Under the pieces are notes generated by a model. That model was not told the origin of the DNA, did no database searches, and was given only the letters and a program-made list of their open reading frames with translations. A stretch of DNA of 64,000 bases from Mesorhizobium caraganae (GTDB lineage Bacteria > Pseudomonadota > Alphaproteobacteria > Rhizobiales > Rhizobiaceae), in assembly GCF_016836705.1 (NCBI RefSeq), contig NZ_JAFCGY010000001.1:1-64000 (forward strand). Reading direction: 5' to 3'. Below are positions 16,369-24,652 of the stretch, piece after piece; position 1 is the stretch's first letter, and each line of letters starts with the position of its first letter. Made by a program: the position numbers and the translations under genes.

Positions 16369-17328
16369 ATGAAGCCGCGCATTGCAGTCCTCGGTTGCGG
16401 ATACTGGGGCAGCAACCACATCCGCACCCTCAAGGCGCTTGGCGCGCTGCATGCGGTTTCCGATGCCAATCGGGCGCGGGCCGAAGGTTTTGCCAGCGAG
16501 CAGGACTGCCTGGCGATCGAGCCGGATCAGCTGTTCGTGCGCGACGATATCGACGCCATCGTCATGGCGCTGCCACCGCAATTCCATGCCGACCTTGCCG
16601 TGCGCGCCGTCAAGGCCGGCAAGGACGTGCTGGTGGAAAAGCCAATCGCGCTAACCGTGCCCGATGCCGAACGCGCAGTGCAGGCGGCCAAGGACAATGG
16701 CCGCGTCTTCATGGTCGGCCATGTCTTGCGCTTCCATCCCGCCTTCGAGACGCTCAAAGCGCTGATCGACAATGGCGAGCTCGGCGAAGTCCGCTACATC
16801 CATTCGCACCGGCTCGGCCTTGGCAAATTTCATACCGAGAACGACGCGCTGTGGGATCTTGCGCCGCATGATCTGTCGATGATCCTGGCCATTACCGGCA
16901 CGGAGCCCATCGAAGTCAGGGGCGAGGGTGCCGCCTTGCTCGATAGTCTCAGCGACTTCGCGCACCTGCATATGCGCTTTCCCAACGGCCTGCGCAGCCA
17001 CCTCTTCGCCTCGCGGCTCAATCCCTATCGCGAGCGGCGGCTGACCGTGGTTGGCACCAAGGCGATGGCGGTGTTCGACGATGTCGAGCCGTGGGAACGC
17101 AAGCTTGCCGTCTACCGCCACGCAGTGTGGCAGGACAGCGGCCAGTGGGCCTTCACCACCAACGAGCCGTCCTATGTCGCGGTCGGGCAGGGCATGCCGC
17201 TGACGCGCGAGCTGGAGCATTTCATCCAGTGCATCGAGACGCGGGCCGAGCCCCGCACCAGCGGCGAGGAAGCCATCAGGGTGCTGCGCATCCTGACCGC
17301 GGGCACGGTTACCCACACAAAGTCCTGA
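16369..17328 (+). CDS. Gfo/Idh/MocA-family NAD(P)-dependent oxidoreductase
   Basis: 319 residues from ATG 16369; a TTG nine nucleotides earlier is less likely. The N-terminal Rossmann motif is IAVLGCGYWGSNH, and the family motif EKPIALT is present as DVLVEKPIALTV near residue 90, giving the catalytic Lys. The C-terminal half is the usual alpha/beta dimerisation and substrate domain. Members oxidise or reduce sugars or cyclitols, often in surface polysaccharide or inositol pathways. No other sugar gene is adjacent, so the substrate is unknown. Confidence 0.85.
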   Translation: MKPRIAVLGCGYWGSNHIRTLKALGALHAVSDANRARAEGFASEQDCLAIEPDQLFVRDDIDAIVMALPPQFHADLAVRAVKAGKDVLVEKPIALTVPDAERAVQAAKDNGRVFMVGHVLRFHPAFETLKALIDNGELGEVRYIHSHRLGLGKFHTENDALWDLAPHDLSMILAITGTEPIEVRGEGAALLDSLSDFAHLHMRFPNGLRSHLFASRLNPYRERRLTVVGTKAMAVFDDVEPWERKLAVYRHAVWQDSGQWAFTTNEPSYVAVGQGMPLTRELEHFIQCIETRAEPRTSGEEAIRVLRILTAGTVTHTKS

Positions 17329-17381
17329 GACCGTTGGAAGCTGCGCTGAAGGCCAGAGAAACAGTCTCTGAAAGGACGGCG

Positions 17382-18572
17382 TTACTCTGCGGGGATCTGC
17401 GCCGGCCTGGCGGCAAGCCGCGTCAGCATCGCCTCGGCCTCGGCGCCACGCTCGGAACGCTCGATGAAGCCGCCACCGAAGATGCGGGCCTCGTTGCCGT
17501 CATCGGAATAAAGCACGCAGGCCTGTCCGGGCGCGATACCGGACTCGCCGTCGACCAGTTCCACAAAGGTGCTGCCGGCGCGGTGATGCAGTACAGCCGG
17601 GCGCGGCGGCCGCGTCGAGCGGACCTTGGCAAACAGCTCCATGCCGGCGGCCGGAATGTCTGACAGCGCGCGATCGCCCAGCCAGTTCATGTTGCGCAGG
17701 TAGATCTTGTGAGTCTCCAGCGCCTCGCGCGGGCCGACAATGACGCGGGCCCGGTCGGCGTCGAGATGGACGACGTAGAGCGGTTCGCCCGACGCAATGC
17801 CGATGCCGCGGCGCTGGCCGATCGTGTAGCGCAATATGCCATCATGGCGGCCAAGCACGCGGCCGTCGATATGGACGATGTCGCCCGGGTTGGCGGCAGC
17901 CGGCTTCAGCCTGGCGATGATATCGGAATACTTGCCCTGCGGCACGAAGCAGATGTCCTGGCTGTCCTGCTTGGCGGCGACGGTCAGCCCCATCTCTTCG
18001 GCAATAGCGCGCACCGCGGGCTTCGACAGGCCGCCGAGCGGAAAGCGCAGATAGTCGATCTGCGCCTGCGTGGTGGCAAACAGGAAGTAGCTCTGGTCGC
18101 GGTCTGCATCGACCGGCCGGAACAGCGCGCGGTGGGCGCCATTGGCGCCGGAGCGGATATAGTGGCCAGTGGCGAGCGCGTCGGCGCCGAGGTCCTTGGC
18201 GGTCGCCAGCAGATCGGCGAACTTCACCGTCTGATTGCAGGACACGCACGGGATCGGCGTCTCGCCGGCGACATAGCTCTCGGCGAACGGGTCGATGACC
18301 GCCTTGCGGAAGCGCTCTTCATAGTCGAGCACGTAATGCGGGATGCCCAGCGTCTCCGAAACGCGGCGGGCGTCGTCAATGTCCTGGCCGGCGCAGCACG
18401 AGCCGGCCCGGTGCGTTGCCGCGCCATGGTCGTAGAGCTGCAGCGTGACGCCGACGACATCATAGCCTTCGCGCTTCAAAAGGCCTGCGACGACGGACGA
18501 ATCGACACCGCCCGACATGGCGACGACGACGCGGGTGTTTTGCGGGCTGGCGGGAAGGTCGAGGCTGTTCAT
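17382..18572 (-). CDS. mnmA: tRNA-specific 2-thiouridylase MnmA
   Basis: 396 residues. The ATP-pyrophosphatase loop is [14 protein letters not shown] at the N-terminus. The two catalytic Cys are visible in [10 protein letters not shown] and in [10 protein letters not shown]. The enzyme adds sulfur to uridine 34 of tRNA(Lys), tRNA(Glu) and tRNA(Gln), acting with IscS and the Tus relay in the cytoplasm. Length and motifs are normal. It is transcribed alone, divergently from sciP over about 260 nt, and its 3' end faces the oxidoreductase gene. Confidence 0.95.
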   Translation of the reverse strand: MNSLDLPASPQNTRVVVAMSGGVDSSVVAGLLKREGYDVVGVTLQLYDHGAATHRAGSCCAGQDIDDARRVSETLGIPHYVLDYEERFRKAVIDPFAESYVAGETPIPCVSCNQTVKFADLLATAKDLGADALATGHYIRSGANGAHRALFRPVDADRDQSYFLFATTQAQIDYLRFPLGGLSKPAVRAIAEEMGLTVAAKQDSQDICFVPQGKYSDIIARLKPAAANPGDIVHIDGRVLGRHDGILRYTIGQRRGIGIASGEPLYVVHLDADRARVIVGPREALETHKIYLRNMNWLGDRALSDIPAAGMELFAKVRSTRPPRPAVLHHRAGSTFVELVDGESGIAPGQACVLYSDDGNEARIFGGGFIERSERGAEAEAMLTRLAARPAQIPAE

Positions 18573-18747
18573 GGTTCTTTCGTTCTGCGCGGCGCTTCAA
18601 TGGCAGTGGCGCGAATATAGGTCAACCACATCAGCGGCGCCAGCTTTGCGGCAGCGCCGATTTTGCGGGAAAATTGCGCGCCCGCCGGCCGTTCACTCAA
18701 ATGCCGACGAAAAGACTAACGCGGCGTTCATGATCCTTACCTAGTCA

Positions 18748-18762
18748 TTAGGGTTCGCTTAG
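18748..18762 (+). promoter_or_regulatory. CtrA-like box upstream of sciP
   Basis: The sequence is TTAG, seven bases, TTAG. The CtrA consensus is TTAA, seven bases, TTAA, so spacing is exact with one mismatch in each half. It lies about 68 nt before the sciP start. CtrA control of sciP is established in Caulobacter. Confidence 0.5.
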
Positions 18763-18829
18763 GCAATTTTTAAAGCTGTGGCGGTAATGTGGTGGGGATT
18801 GGGTCTTTGAGTTTTTTGTAGAGAGTACG

Positions 18830-19105
18830 ATGACCGATCTTGTTAGACCGCGAGTCAAATATGTTATCGGGCCTGACGGCAGCCCTCTTACGATTGCCGA
18901 TCTGCCGCCGACGAATACACGTCGCTGGGTTATCCGGCGCAAGGCGGAAGTGGTTGCGGCGGTGCGCGGCGGGCTTTTGAGCCTTGACGAGGCATGCCAG
19001 CGCTACAAGCTGACCACCGAGGAATTCCTGTCCTGGCAAGCGTCGATCGACGAATACGGGCTTGCCGGGTTGCGCACGACGCGCATCCAGCAATACCGGC
19101 ACTAG
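18830..19105 (+). CDS. sciP: CtrA inhibitor SciP (DUF1153)
   Basis: 91 residues, matching the DUF1153 helix-turn-helix protein throughout: GPDGSPLTIADLPP, TRRWVIRRKAEVVAAVRGG, ACQRYKLTTEEFLSW. In Caulobacter, SciP binds CtrA at CtrA promoters and blocks their transcription in newborn swarmer cells. Length is standard. A CtrA-like box lies upstream, and the strong terminator at 19124-19150 ends the gene. The master regulator ctrA is 2.7 kb away on the same strand. Confidence 0.93.
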   Translation: MTDLVRPRVKYVIGPDGSPLTIADLPPTNTRRWVIRRKAEVVAAVRGGLLSLDEACQRYKLTTEEFLSWQASIDEYGLAGLRTTRIQQYRH

Positions 19106-19123
19106 AGCCAGGATCTCAACAAG

Positions 19124-19150
19124 AAAAGGGCGCGGTAACCGCGCCCTTTT
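19124..19150. terminator. bidirectional rho-independent terminator
   Basis: AAAAGGGCGCGG, a short TAA loop, and CCGCGCCCTTTT form a 12-bp stem ending in a T-run. It sits between convergent sciP and the quinone oxidoreductase gene, and A-runs on the other side could let it act in both directions. Confidence 0.85.
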
Positions 19151-19177
19151 GCCTGTCGTAAGGCCTGCTTCAGACCG

Positions 19178-20101
19178 TCAGCACCACCTTGCCGATGGGG
19201 GCCTGGTGGCGAGAAAGGCGTGCGCCGCGCCCGCCTGTTCGAGCGGAAAGCTCTTTGCCACATGAACGGCAAGCTTTCCCGCATCGACCAGTTTGCCAAG
19301 CTCAACGAGGCCGTCGCGGTCAGGCATCACAGACATGCGCTCGACGCGGATGTTTCGCGCCGCAGCCTTGGCCCGGGTGGTGTCGTGGACGTCGAGCAGC
19401 GACACCAGGATGCCGCCGTCCTTCAGGACTGTCAGCGATTGGTCGGCATGGTCGCTGCCCATCGGGTCCAGAACCAAATCGATGTCACGGACCTCAGTGG
19501 TGAAATCGCCCTTGGTGTAGTCGACGACCTCGTCGGCGCCGAGCGAGCGGACGAAATCGAGTTTCTTCAGGCTGGCGGTGGCGATGACATAGGCGCCGCG
19601 CGCCTTGGCAATCTGCACTGCCAGATGTCCGACGCCACCGGCCGCGGCATGGATCAACACGCGCTGGCCGGGCTTCAGGCCACCATGGCGGACAATGCCC
19701 TGCCAGGCGGTCAGGCCGGCCAGCGGCAGCGCGCCGGCGTGATTGTGATCGATGGTTCGCGGCTTTGGCGCTATTTCATCGGCCGGGGTGACAGCGAGTT
19801 CCGCATAGGCCGCGGCCTGTTTGGGGAAACGCGGCATGCCGAACACAGCGTCACCGACCTTGAGGCCACCGTTGACGCCTGGGCCTAGCGCCTCGACGGT
19901 GCCTGAAATATCCCAGCCGAGGGTGAAGGGCGGTTCGCCCAGCAATGGATAATAGCCTGCGCGCACCGAGCCATCGACCGGATTGATGCCGGCTGCGTGC
20001 ACGCGGACCAACACTTCGCCTGATTTGGGCGAGGGGGAGGGACGATCGGCGATGACGAGGACGTCGGGTCCGCCGACGGAATTCTGGACAACGGCACGCA
20101 T
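19178..20101 (-). CDS. zinc-independent NADPH:quinone oxidoreductase/enoyl reductase-like, C-terminus frameshifted
   Basis: 307 residues from ATG 20101, with AGGAAAG upstream. It is a medium-chain dehydrogenase/reductase: GroES-like N-terminal half (AGINPVDGSVRAGYYP), then nucleotide-binding AAAGGVGHLAVQIAKARGA and GADEVVDYT. The zinc-binding Cys set of alcohol dehydrogenases is missing, as expected for quinone reductases. The last residues read ATRPPSARWC; adding one C to the CCCCC run near 19196-19201 would give RPPIGKVVLTV ending at 19170, which is the family's usual end. It is divergent from the HxlR regulator gene, a common quinone/aldehyde-stress pairing. Confidence 0.85.
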   Translation of the reverse strand: MRAVVQNSVGGPDVLVIADRPSPSPKSGEVLVRVHAAGINPVDGSVRAGYYPLLGEPPFTLGWDISGTVEALGPGVNGGLKVGDAVFGMPRFPKQAAAYAELAVTPADEIAPKPRTIDHNHAGALPLAGLTAWQGIVRHGGLKPGQRVLIHAAAGGVGHLAVQIAKARGAYVIATASLKKLDFVRSLGADEVVDYTKGDFTTEVRDIDLVLDPMGSDHADQSLTVLKDGGILVSLLDVHDTTRAKAAARNIRVERMSVMPDRDGLVELGKLVDAGKLAVHVAKSFPLEQAGAAHAFLATRPPSARWC

Positions 20102-20169
20102 GGGATATCTTTCCTGCTTGGGTTCATATGCCGCTATCATTTGGATAGTAATATTCTCTTGTCTAGTAT

Positions 20170-20192
20170 GTACCTTTTCTATATATAGGTAC
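20170..20192. promoter_or_regulatory. inverted repeat, likely HxlR-type operator
   Basis: GTACCT (20170-20175), 11 bases, AGGTAC (20187-20192) form a perfect 6-bp dyad directly before the HxlR gene start at 20196. It lies between two divergent genes and inside the only AT-rich stretch here, so the regulator probably binds it. The binding is inference. Confidence 0.55.
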
Positions 20193-20195
20193 CCC

Positions 20196-20600
20196 ATGGA
20201 TAGTGATAATGATTGCGGGACCGGCTATGATGCCTTCCAGCGGACGTGCCCTTCGCACGCCGTGCTCGAAATGCTGGCCAGCAAATGGGTCTATCTGGTG
20301 GTTTGCGCATTGCGCCGCGGCCGGATGCGCAATGGCGAACTGGCCCGCAGGCTGGAAGGCATCACGCCCAAAATGCTGACGCAGACGCTGCGCATTCTCG
20401 AGCGCGACGGGCTGGTGCGGCGCGAAATCTTTCCGGTCATTCCGCCGCGGGTCGAATATGAATTGACGGAACTTGGCCAGAACCTGGCGGGGCTGCTCAC
20501 CCAGATACGGTCCTGGTCGGAAGAGCATGTGCCCGACATCAAGCAAGCGCGGGCTAGGGCAGAGGCGAACCAGAAAGCGGAGTTGCAGGCACAGGCCTGA
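20196..20600 (+). CDS. HxlR-family transcriptional regulator
   Basis: 134 residues starting with ATG 20196. The family pattern is clear: CPSHAVLEMLASKWVYLVVCALRRG, then RLEGITPKMLTQTLRILERDGL and a wing with PPRVEYELTELG. A Cys in FQRTCPSH at the start of the domain is the residue HxlR/YodB-type proteins use to sense quinones and electrophiles. It is divergent from the quinone oxidoreductase gene and very likely controls it. An earlier in-frame start would add 71 motif-free residues, so it was not used. Confidence 0.88.
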   Translation: MDSDNDCGTGYDAFQRTCPSHAVLEMLASKWVYLVVCALRRGRMRNGELARRLEGITPKMLTQTLRILERDGLVRREIFPVIPPRVEYELTELGQNLAGLLTQIRSWSEEHVPDIKQARARAEANQKAELQAQA

Positions 20601-20705
20601 AGCTGCGGCCACCTTGCGGCCAGATCAGCAGCGCTGGAACTTTGGTCCGGCCACAGTTAAGCAAAGTGCGGCGTCAGGCGCCGCTGGCTGGATCAGCCAC
20701 CGTCT

Positions 20706-21083
20706 TCAGCCGATCATGGCGCTGCGGCCGCCGAGTTCAGCATCGCGGATCTTGGTATCGCGCGATTCCAGCATCTCGGCCTTGGAAAGCTCCGCTTCAG
20801 CTTCGCCGAGTAATGATTCGGCAGCGCTTCGCTGCTGGGCGAGGTCACTTTGCGAGTTTCTGAGGTTGTCGCGGCGCAGACGCGCCGCTTTGGCGAAGGT
20901 TGGATAGGCAAAATGGCTGATGTCGGTGATGCCCGCCTTCTTTTCTTCGGCGGTGATTTGAAGCTCCAGTTCAACAGCCATGCGCTCGAACTCGGCGATC
21001 ATCGTGTCGAGCTGCAGCAGCTGCCGCCGCTTCTCATTCACCTGAAACTGCTTCAGCCGAACGAGGTTTTCACGTGACTTCAT
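20706..21083 (-). CDS. fliJ: flagellar export protein FliJ-like
   Basis: 125 residues from ATG 21083. It is a predicted all-helical, coiled-coil protein (RLKQFQVNEKRRQLLQLD, AELSKAEMLESRDTKI), of FliJ length and composition. FliJ is the chaperone-like stalk of the flagellar export ATPase FliI. A fliJ gene is commonly found beside ctrA in Rhizobiales, here divergently placed across 449 nt. No other flagellar gene is visible in the window. Sequence identity with characterised FliJ is low in general, so context carries part of the call. Confidence 0.72.
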   Translation of the reverse strand: MKSRENLVRLKQFQVNEKRRQLLQLDTMIAEFERMAVELELQITAEEKKAGITDISHFAYPTFAKAARLRRDNLRNSQSDLAQQRSAAESLLGEAEAELSKAEMLESRDTKIRDAELGGRSAMIG

Positions 21084-21532
21084 GATTCGGTACTCCCGCA
21101 AACGCACACCTGCACATATCGTCCAATCCGCTCGCCAGGGCCTGGCGACACCCGTATCCACCGGCATTCCCCGAACTATGGGAAACAAATTCCTAAAGTT
21201 TTTTGCCGGCGGTAACCATTCGTTTACGGGCATTGTTAATCATACGGGCGAGGACTTAAGGCCGGGTAAAAATTCCGGCTCCCGATACGGAAGCCGGCCA
21301 GCGAGTCCCTTGAGTCACTTAGTCCAACTTATTAATGTGTTGCATTAGCGATTTGGTTCTGTGATTCATCATTAGATTCAAGAGGGTGTAGAAAGCGGTT
21401 AAAAAATCTGGTACCGTTCTGGGTGCGGAATTAGGTTTTGTTAACCATTCGATGGCAGCCTTCTGTTCAGGCAATCACTGCTCCGGTCCCGGATGGGTCG
21501 TGACTGGTCCGGCGGCAGAAAAGGGGAATGAA
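21084..21532. promoter_or_regulatory. ctrA promoter region with two GANTC sites
   Basis: The 449-nt gap serves fliJ (left) and ctrA (right). GATTC occurs at 21363-21367 and 21375-21379, 154-170 nt before the ctrA start. GANTC is the CcrM methylation site, and in Caulobacter one such site in the ctrA P1 promoter ties expression to replication. TTAA/TTAG half-sites are present but none has exact seven-base spacing. Confidence 0.55.
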
Positions 21533-22228
21533 ATGCGCGTTCTGCTGATAGAAGACGACAGTGCAACCGCTCAGAGCATCGAGCTGATGCTCAAATCCGA
21601 AAGTTTTAATGTTTATACGACCGACCTCGGCGAAGAAGGCGTCGATCTCGGAAAACTTTATGATTACGATATCATTCTTCTCGATCTCAACCTTCCCGAC
21701 ATGTCAGGCTACGAAGTCTTGCGGACACTTCGCCTCTCCAAGGTGAAGACGCCAATCCTGATCCTGTCCGGCATGGCCGGCATCGAGGACAAGGTGCGCG
21801 GCCTCGGCTTCGGCGCCGACGACTATATGACCAAGCCGTTCCACAAGGACGAACTGGTCGCCCGCATTCACGCCATCGTGCGCCGCTCCAAGGGCCATGC
21901 CCAGTCGGTCATCACCACCGGCGACCTGGTGGTCAATCTCGATGCCAAGACCGTCGAAGTCGGTGGCCAGCGCGTGCATCTGACCGGCAAGGAATACCAG
22001 ATGCTGGAGCTGCTCTCGCTGCGCAAGGGCACCACGCTGACCAAGGAAATGTTCCTCAACCACCTCTATGGCGGTATGGACGAACCGGAACTGAAGATCA
22101 TCGACGTCTTCATCTGCAAGCTGCGCAAGAAGCTCGACGCTGCGTCCGGTGGTCAGAACTACATCGAAACGGTCTGGGGCCGCGGCTATGTGCTGCGCGA
22201 GCCGGAAGACATCCGCGTCAGCGCCTGA
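21533..22228 (+). CDS. ctrA: cell-cycle master response regulator CtrA
   Basis: 231 residues from ATG 21533, preceded by an AAAAGGGGAATGAA ribosome site. It is an OmpR-type response regulator: acidic pair EDD at residues 8-10 region, phospho-acceptor Asp in [12 protein letters not shown], Lys in [10 protein letters not shown]. The DNA-binding domain contains [34 protein letters not shown] and [10 protein letters not shown], which are the CtrA hallmark. CtrA activates and represses cell-cycle genes and silences the origin; it is phosphorylated by CckA through ChpT. chpT is encoded about 0.7 kb away. An intrinsic terminator follows at 22255. Confidence 0.97.
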   Translation: MRVLLIEDDSATAQSIELMLKSESFNVYTTDLGEEGVDLGKLYDYDIILLDLNLPDMSGYEVLRTLRLSKVKTPILILSGMAGIEDKVRGLGFGADDYMTKPFHKDELVARIHAIVRRSKGHAQSVITTGDLVVNLDAKTVEVGGQRVHLTGKEYQMLELLSLRKGTTLTKEMFLNHLYGGMDEPELKIIDVFICKLRKKLDAASGGQNYIETVWGRGYVLREPEDIRVSA

Positions 22229-22254
22229 CCGAATCATCTGATTGAATTCAATGC

Positions 22255-22282
22255 AAAAAACCCGGCTCAGGCCGGGTTTTTT
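22255..22282. terminator. rho-independent terminator between ctrA and the receiver gene
   Basis: AAAAAACCCGGC, TCAG, GCCGGGTTTTTT: a strong GC stem with A and T runs on both sides. It separates convergent ctrA and the lone receiver gene and can act for both. Confidence 0.9.
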
Positions 22283-22312
22283 GCTGTCCCGTCCGTTCGA
22301 GCACGAGCCGAA

Positions 22313-22681
22313 TCAGGCGGCGATCTTCAGGGTACGAAAGCGTTCGAGCAGTTGCGGTCGGTTGAACGGCTTCAAGAGATAGCCCTGGGCGCCGGCGCGC
22401 TTTGCCTTCATGATCGAAGCGACATCGACTTCGACCAACGAAATCAGGATCTGCGGCTTGATCGCGCTTTCCATGGCGCGAACCCGGCGGATGACATCGA
22501 CCGCCTGCATGTCCGGCAGCGCGCCGTCGACGACAATCACATCGGGCATCTCGGCAGCGCACATCTCGACCGCGTCGTGTCCGGTGGCCGCTTCGATAAC
22601 CACCATGTCGGAGCCGCCAAGAATCCGTTTTGCGACCTTCCTGATCACACTCGAATCGTCAACAAACATGCAGCGCTTCAT
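22313..22681 (-). CDS. single-domain response regulator, linked to ctrA/chpT
   Basis: 122 residues from ATG 22681 with GAGGA upstream. It is a CheY-like receiver: MFVDDSS at the N-terminus, phospho-acceptor Asp52 in VIVVDGALPDM, and Lys in LLKPFNRPQ. It has no output domain. It lies between ctrA and chpT and is transcribed like chpT. It does not resemble the CpdR or DivK N-terminal signatures I recall, so a distinct role is possible, for example a phosphate sink or regulator of the CckA-ChpT relay. That role is inference; only the receiver fold is seen. Confidence 0.85.
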   Translation of the reverse strand: MKRCMFVDDSSVIRKVAKRILGGSDMVVIEAATGHDAVEMCAAEMPDVIVVDGALPDMQAVDVIRRVRAMESAIKPQILISLVEVDVASIMKAKRAGAQGYLLKPFNRPQLLERFRTLKIAA

Positions 22682-22939
22682 TTCCGGGTCCTCTTTGCCT
22701 TGGGGCGAACCGGCGGCATCCGGGGTATCGGTATGCACCTTAGGCCGATCTGGTAAAGAAGCCGAAAAGCCGTTAGGTAAAGTTTTTGCAAAAATGTCGT
22801 TTGCGCGTCGGGTCAGCGGACGCGTCGCCGACGAAGAAACTTGGTTGTTCTGAATTTCGGCCAAGCCCGCAAATATCAGCGGGAAAAGATACTTGACTTG
22901 TTCTTGACTATCGGCCGAGCCGGTAACGACTTCGGCTCG

Positions 22940-23569
22940 TCAGACCGCCGACAGCACGATCTCTTCGGCGGTCGCGTGGATCGAGATCGTCATGTTGGCC
23001 TCACGCGCAAGAAGCAGCGTGTAATAAGGCTGGACCGAATGGGCGTCGATCGGCTCCTCGGGCTTGTTGCCGGAATGGAGTTCGAGGAATTTTGGCGGCA
23101 CGCGCAGCATCGGGCCGCTTGCCGCAAGCGCAAAGCGCGGCTCGGTGTCGAGGTTTTCCAGTGTAACCACCAGCTTGCCGCCGCGCGGGATGGCGGCGTT
23201 GGCGACGAGCAGCAAATTGAGCAGCAGCTTGACCTTGTTCTTGGGCAGCAGGGCGCGAACGCCGTTCCAGACCAGTTCCGGCTTCTCGTTCCTCAGGAAC
23301 GCGATGGCGACGGACTCGGCATCGCCGGTGTCGATCATCATGCCGGCCGAACCTGCGGCGCCGAAGGCGATGCGGGCGAACTGCAGCCGGGCCGAAGCGT
23401 TTTTTGCGCTCTGGCGAATCAGCTTCATGGCGTCTTCGTCGGCGCCGCCCTCGTCGAGGAGTTCAAGGCCATTGTTGATGGCCCCAACAGGCGAAATGAT
23501 GTCGTGGCAGACGCGGCTGCACAACAAGGCTGCGAGATCGGGTGCGGAGAGAGAGAAAAGCTCGGCCAT
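22940..23569 (-). CDS. chpT: histidine phosphotransferase ChpT
   Basis: 209 residues from ATG 23569 (MAELFSLSAP); longer upstream frames add no family sequence. The phospho-accepting His is in LCSRVCHDIISPVGAINNGLE, the DHp-like helix of the DUF2328 family, and the second half resembles a degenerate kinase ATP domain. ChpT passes phosphate from CckA to CtrA and CpdR. Its placement beside ctrA supports the identity. A lone receiver gene follows on the same strand 258 nt downstream. Confidence 0.93.
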   Translation of the reverse strand: MAELFSLSAPDLAALLCSRVCHDIISPVGAINNGLELLDEGGADEDAMKLIRQSAKNASARLQFARIAFGAAGSAGMMIDTGDAESVAIAFLRNEKPELVWNGVRALLPKNKVKLLLNLLLVANAAIPRGGKLVVTLENLDTEPRFALAASGPMLRVPPKFLELHSGNKPEEPIDAHSVQPYYTLLLAREANMTISIHATAEEIVLSAV

Positions 23570-23843
23570 CGGCGAAAATCCCTGCAAAAAATTCACATCC
23601 TGGTGGCCACGCGAGCGACCCCTGCGCCTCACCCACCCGAATCACGCTCTTTCCCCAGCGCTTCTGAATACACAGCGCCCGAGCGTGCAGCAACAAATCC
23701 ACAATTCTCGTCAGCAAAAATGGCGTGTTTGCACAGGATGGGAGCCCGCACAGACGGTCAGACAGCCTTCGAACCGCCATGTTCATGTGGAAGGTTAATG
23801 GTTGAAAAAGGATTACGGCATAGTTTGCCCGTAACAGTCATCC

Positions 23844-23858
23844 TTAACGGCCGCCTAA
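23844..23858 (+). promoter_or_regulatory. CtrA-like box upstream of eipA
   Basis: TTAA, seven bases, CTAA, one mismatch from the CtrA consensus TTAA-N7-TTAA, 58 nt before the eipA start. Direct CtrA control of eipA has been reported in Brucella, so the position is meaningful. Confidence 0.6.
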
Positions 23859-23915
23859 AGAGCCGGACGGGGTGCGAGGCGTCGGCGAAAGTGCTCCCTG
23901 ACGGAGATTGGAAGC

Positions 23916-24497
23916 ATGGTTTCCCGATTCTACGACCGGACCTTTGTCCGTGTCTTCTTCATGGCGATTGCCCTCATGGGCGCGCTCGCCTTCTCAACCT
24001 CTGCGTCGCGGGCGCAGGAATACACCGCTCAGGAGATCGTGGATTCCGGCCACAAGTTCTTCGGCGCGACGTCGGGCGGTCTCGCCACCGTCGTCGAGAA
24101 GATTTTTGCCTCCTACGGCCTGCCCAACGGCTATCTGCTTGGCGAAGAGGGTTCTGGCGCGGTGATCGGCGGCCTGACCTACGGCGAAGGCACGCTTTAC
24201 ACCAAGAATGCCGGCGACCATAAGGTGTTCTGGCAAGGTCCGTCGCTCGGCTGGGATTTCGGCGGCGAGGGATCGCGGGTGATGATGCTCGTCTACAATC
24301 TCGACGACGTCAGCAATCTCTACAACCGGTTCGGTGGCGTTGCTGGCTCTGCCTATGTCGTGGCCGGCGTCGGCTTCAACGTGCTGCAGAACAACAGGGT
24401 GTTGCTGGTGCCGATCCGCACCGGCGTCGGCGCCCGGCTTGGCGTCAATCTCGGCTATCTGAAGCTGACGCAGAGGCCGACCTGGAATCCCTTCTGA
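23916..24497 (+). CDS. eipA: envelope integrity protein A (DUF1134)
   Basis: 193 residues. A signal peptide (MAIALMGALAFSTSASRAQ, cleavage after Ala before QEY) precedes a DUF1134 domain with GEGTLYTKNAGDH, DFGGEGSRVMMLVYNLDD and LGYLKLTQRPTWNPF. EipA is a small periplasmic beta-barrel-like protein needed for cell-envelope integrity in Brucella, and it is conserved next to chpT/ctrA there. A CtrA-like box lies in its promoter. The length and order of genes match that picture. Confidence 0.92.
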   Translation: MVSRFYDRTFVRVFFMAIALMGALAFSTSASRAQEYTAQEIVDSGHKFFGATSGGLATVVEKIFASYGLPNGYLLGEEGSGAVIGGLTYGEGTLYTKNAGDHKVFWQGPSLGWDFGGEGSRVMMLVYNLDDVSNLYNRFGGVAGSAYVVAGVGFNVLQNNRVLLVPIRTGVGARLGVNLGYLKLTQRPTWNPF

Positions 24498-24652
24498 GCG
24501 ATTCCGACCATAGGTCGGCCCGATCAACAGGTTCTGACCCGATCAAGCTGCGGCATATTCTTGCCGCAGCGCTGGATTTGCGTCATGCGAACATGGCAAA
24601 GTCCAGACTTGGCGGTTGTCGGCTAGCGGCCCGCCTGTAACGGGTAGTCACC

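Noticed and set aside
21084..21532. CtrA autoregulatory boxes in front of ctrA
   Set aside because: TTAA/TTAG half-sites are there, but none pairs with exact seven-base spacing, so no box was called.
22841..24223. 460-codon open frame on the plus strand across chpT and into eipA
   Set aside because: Antisense to chpT and out of frame with eipA; no motif.
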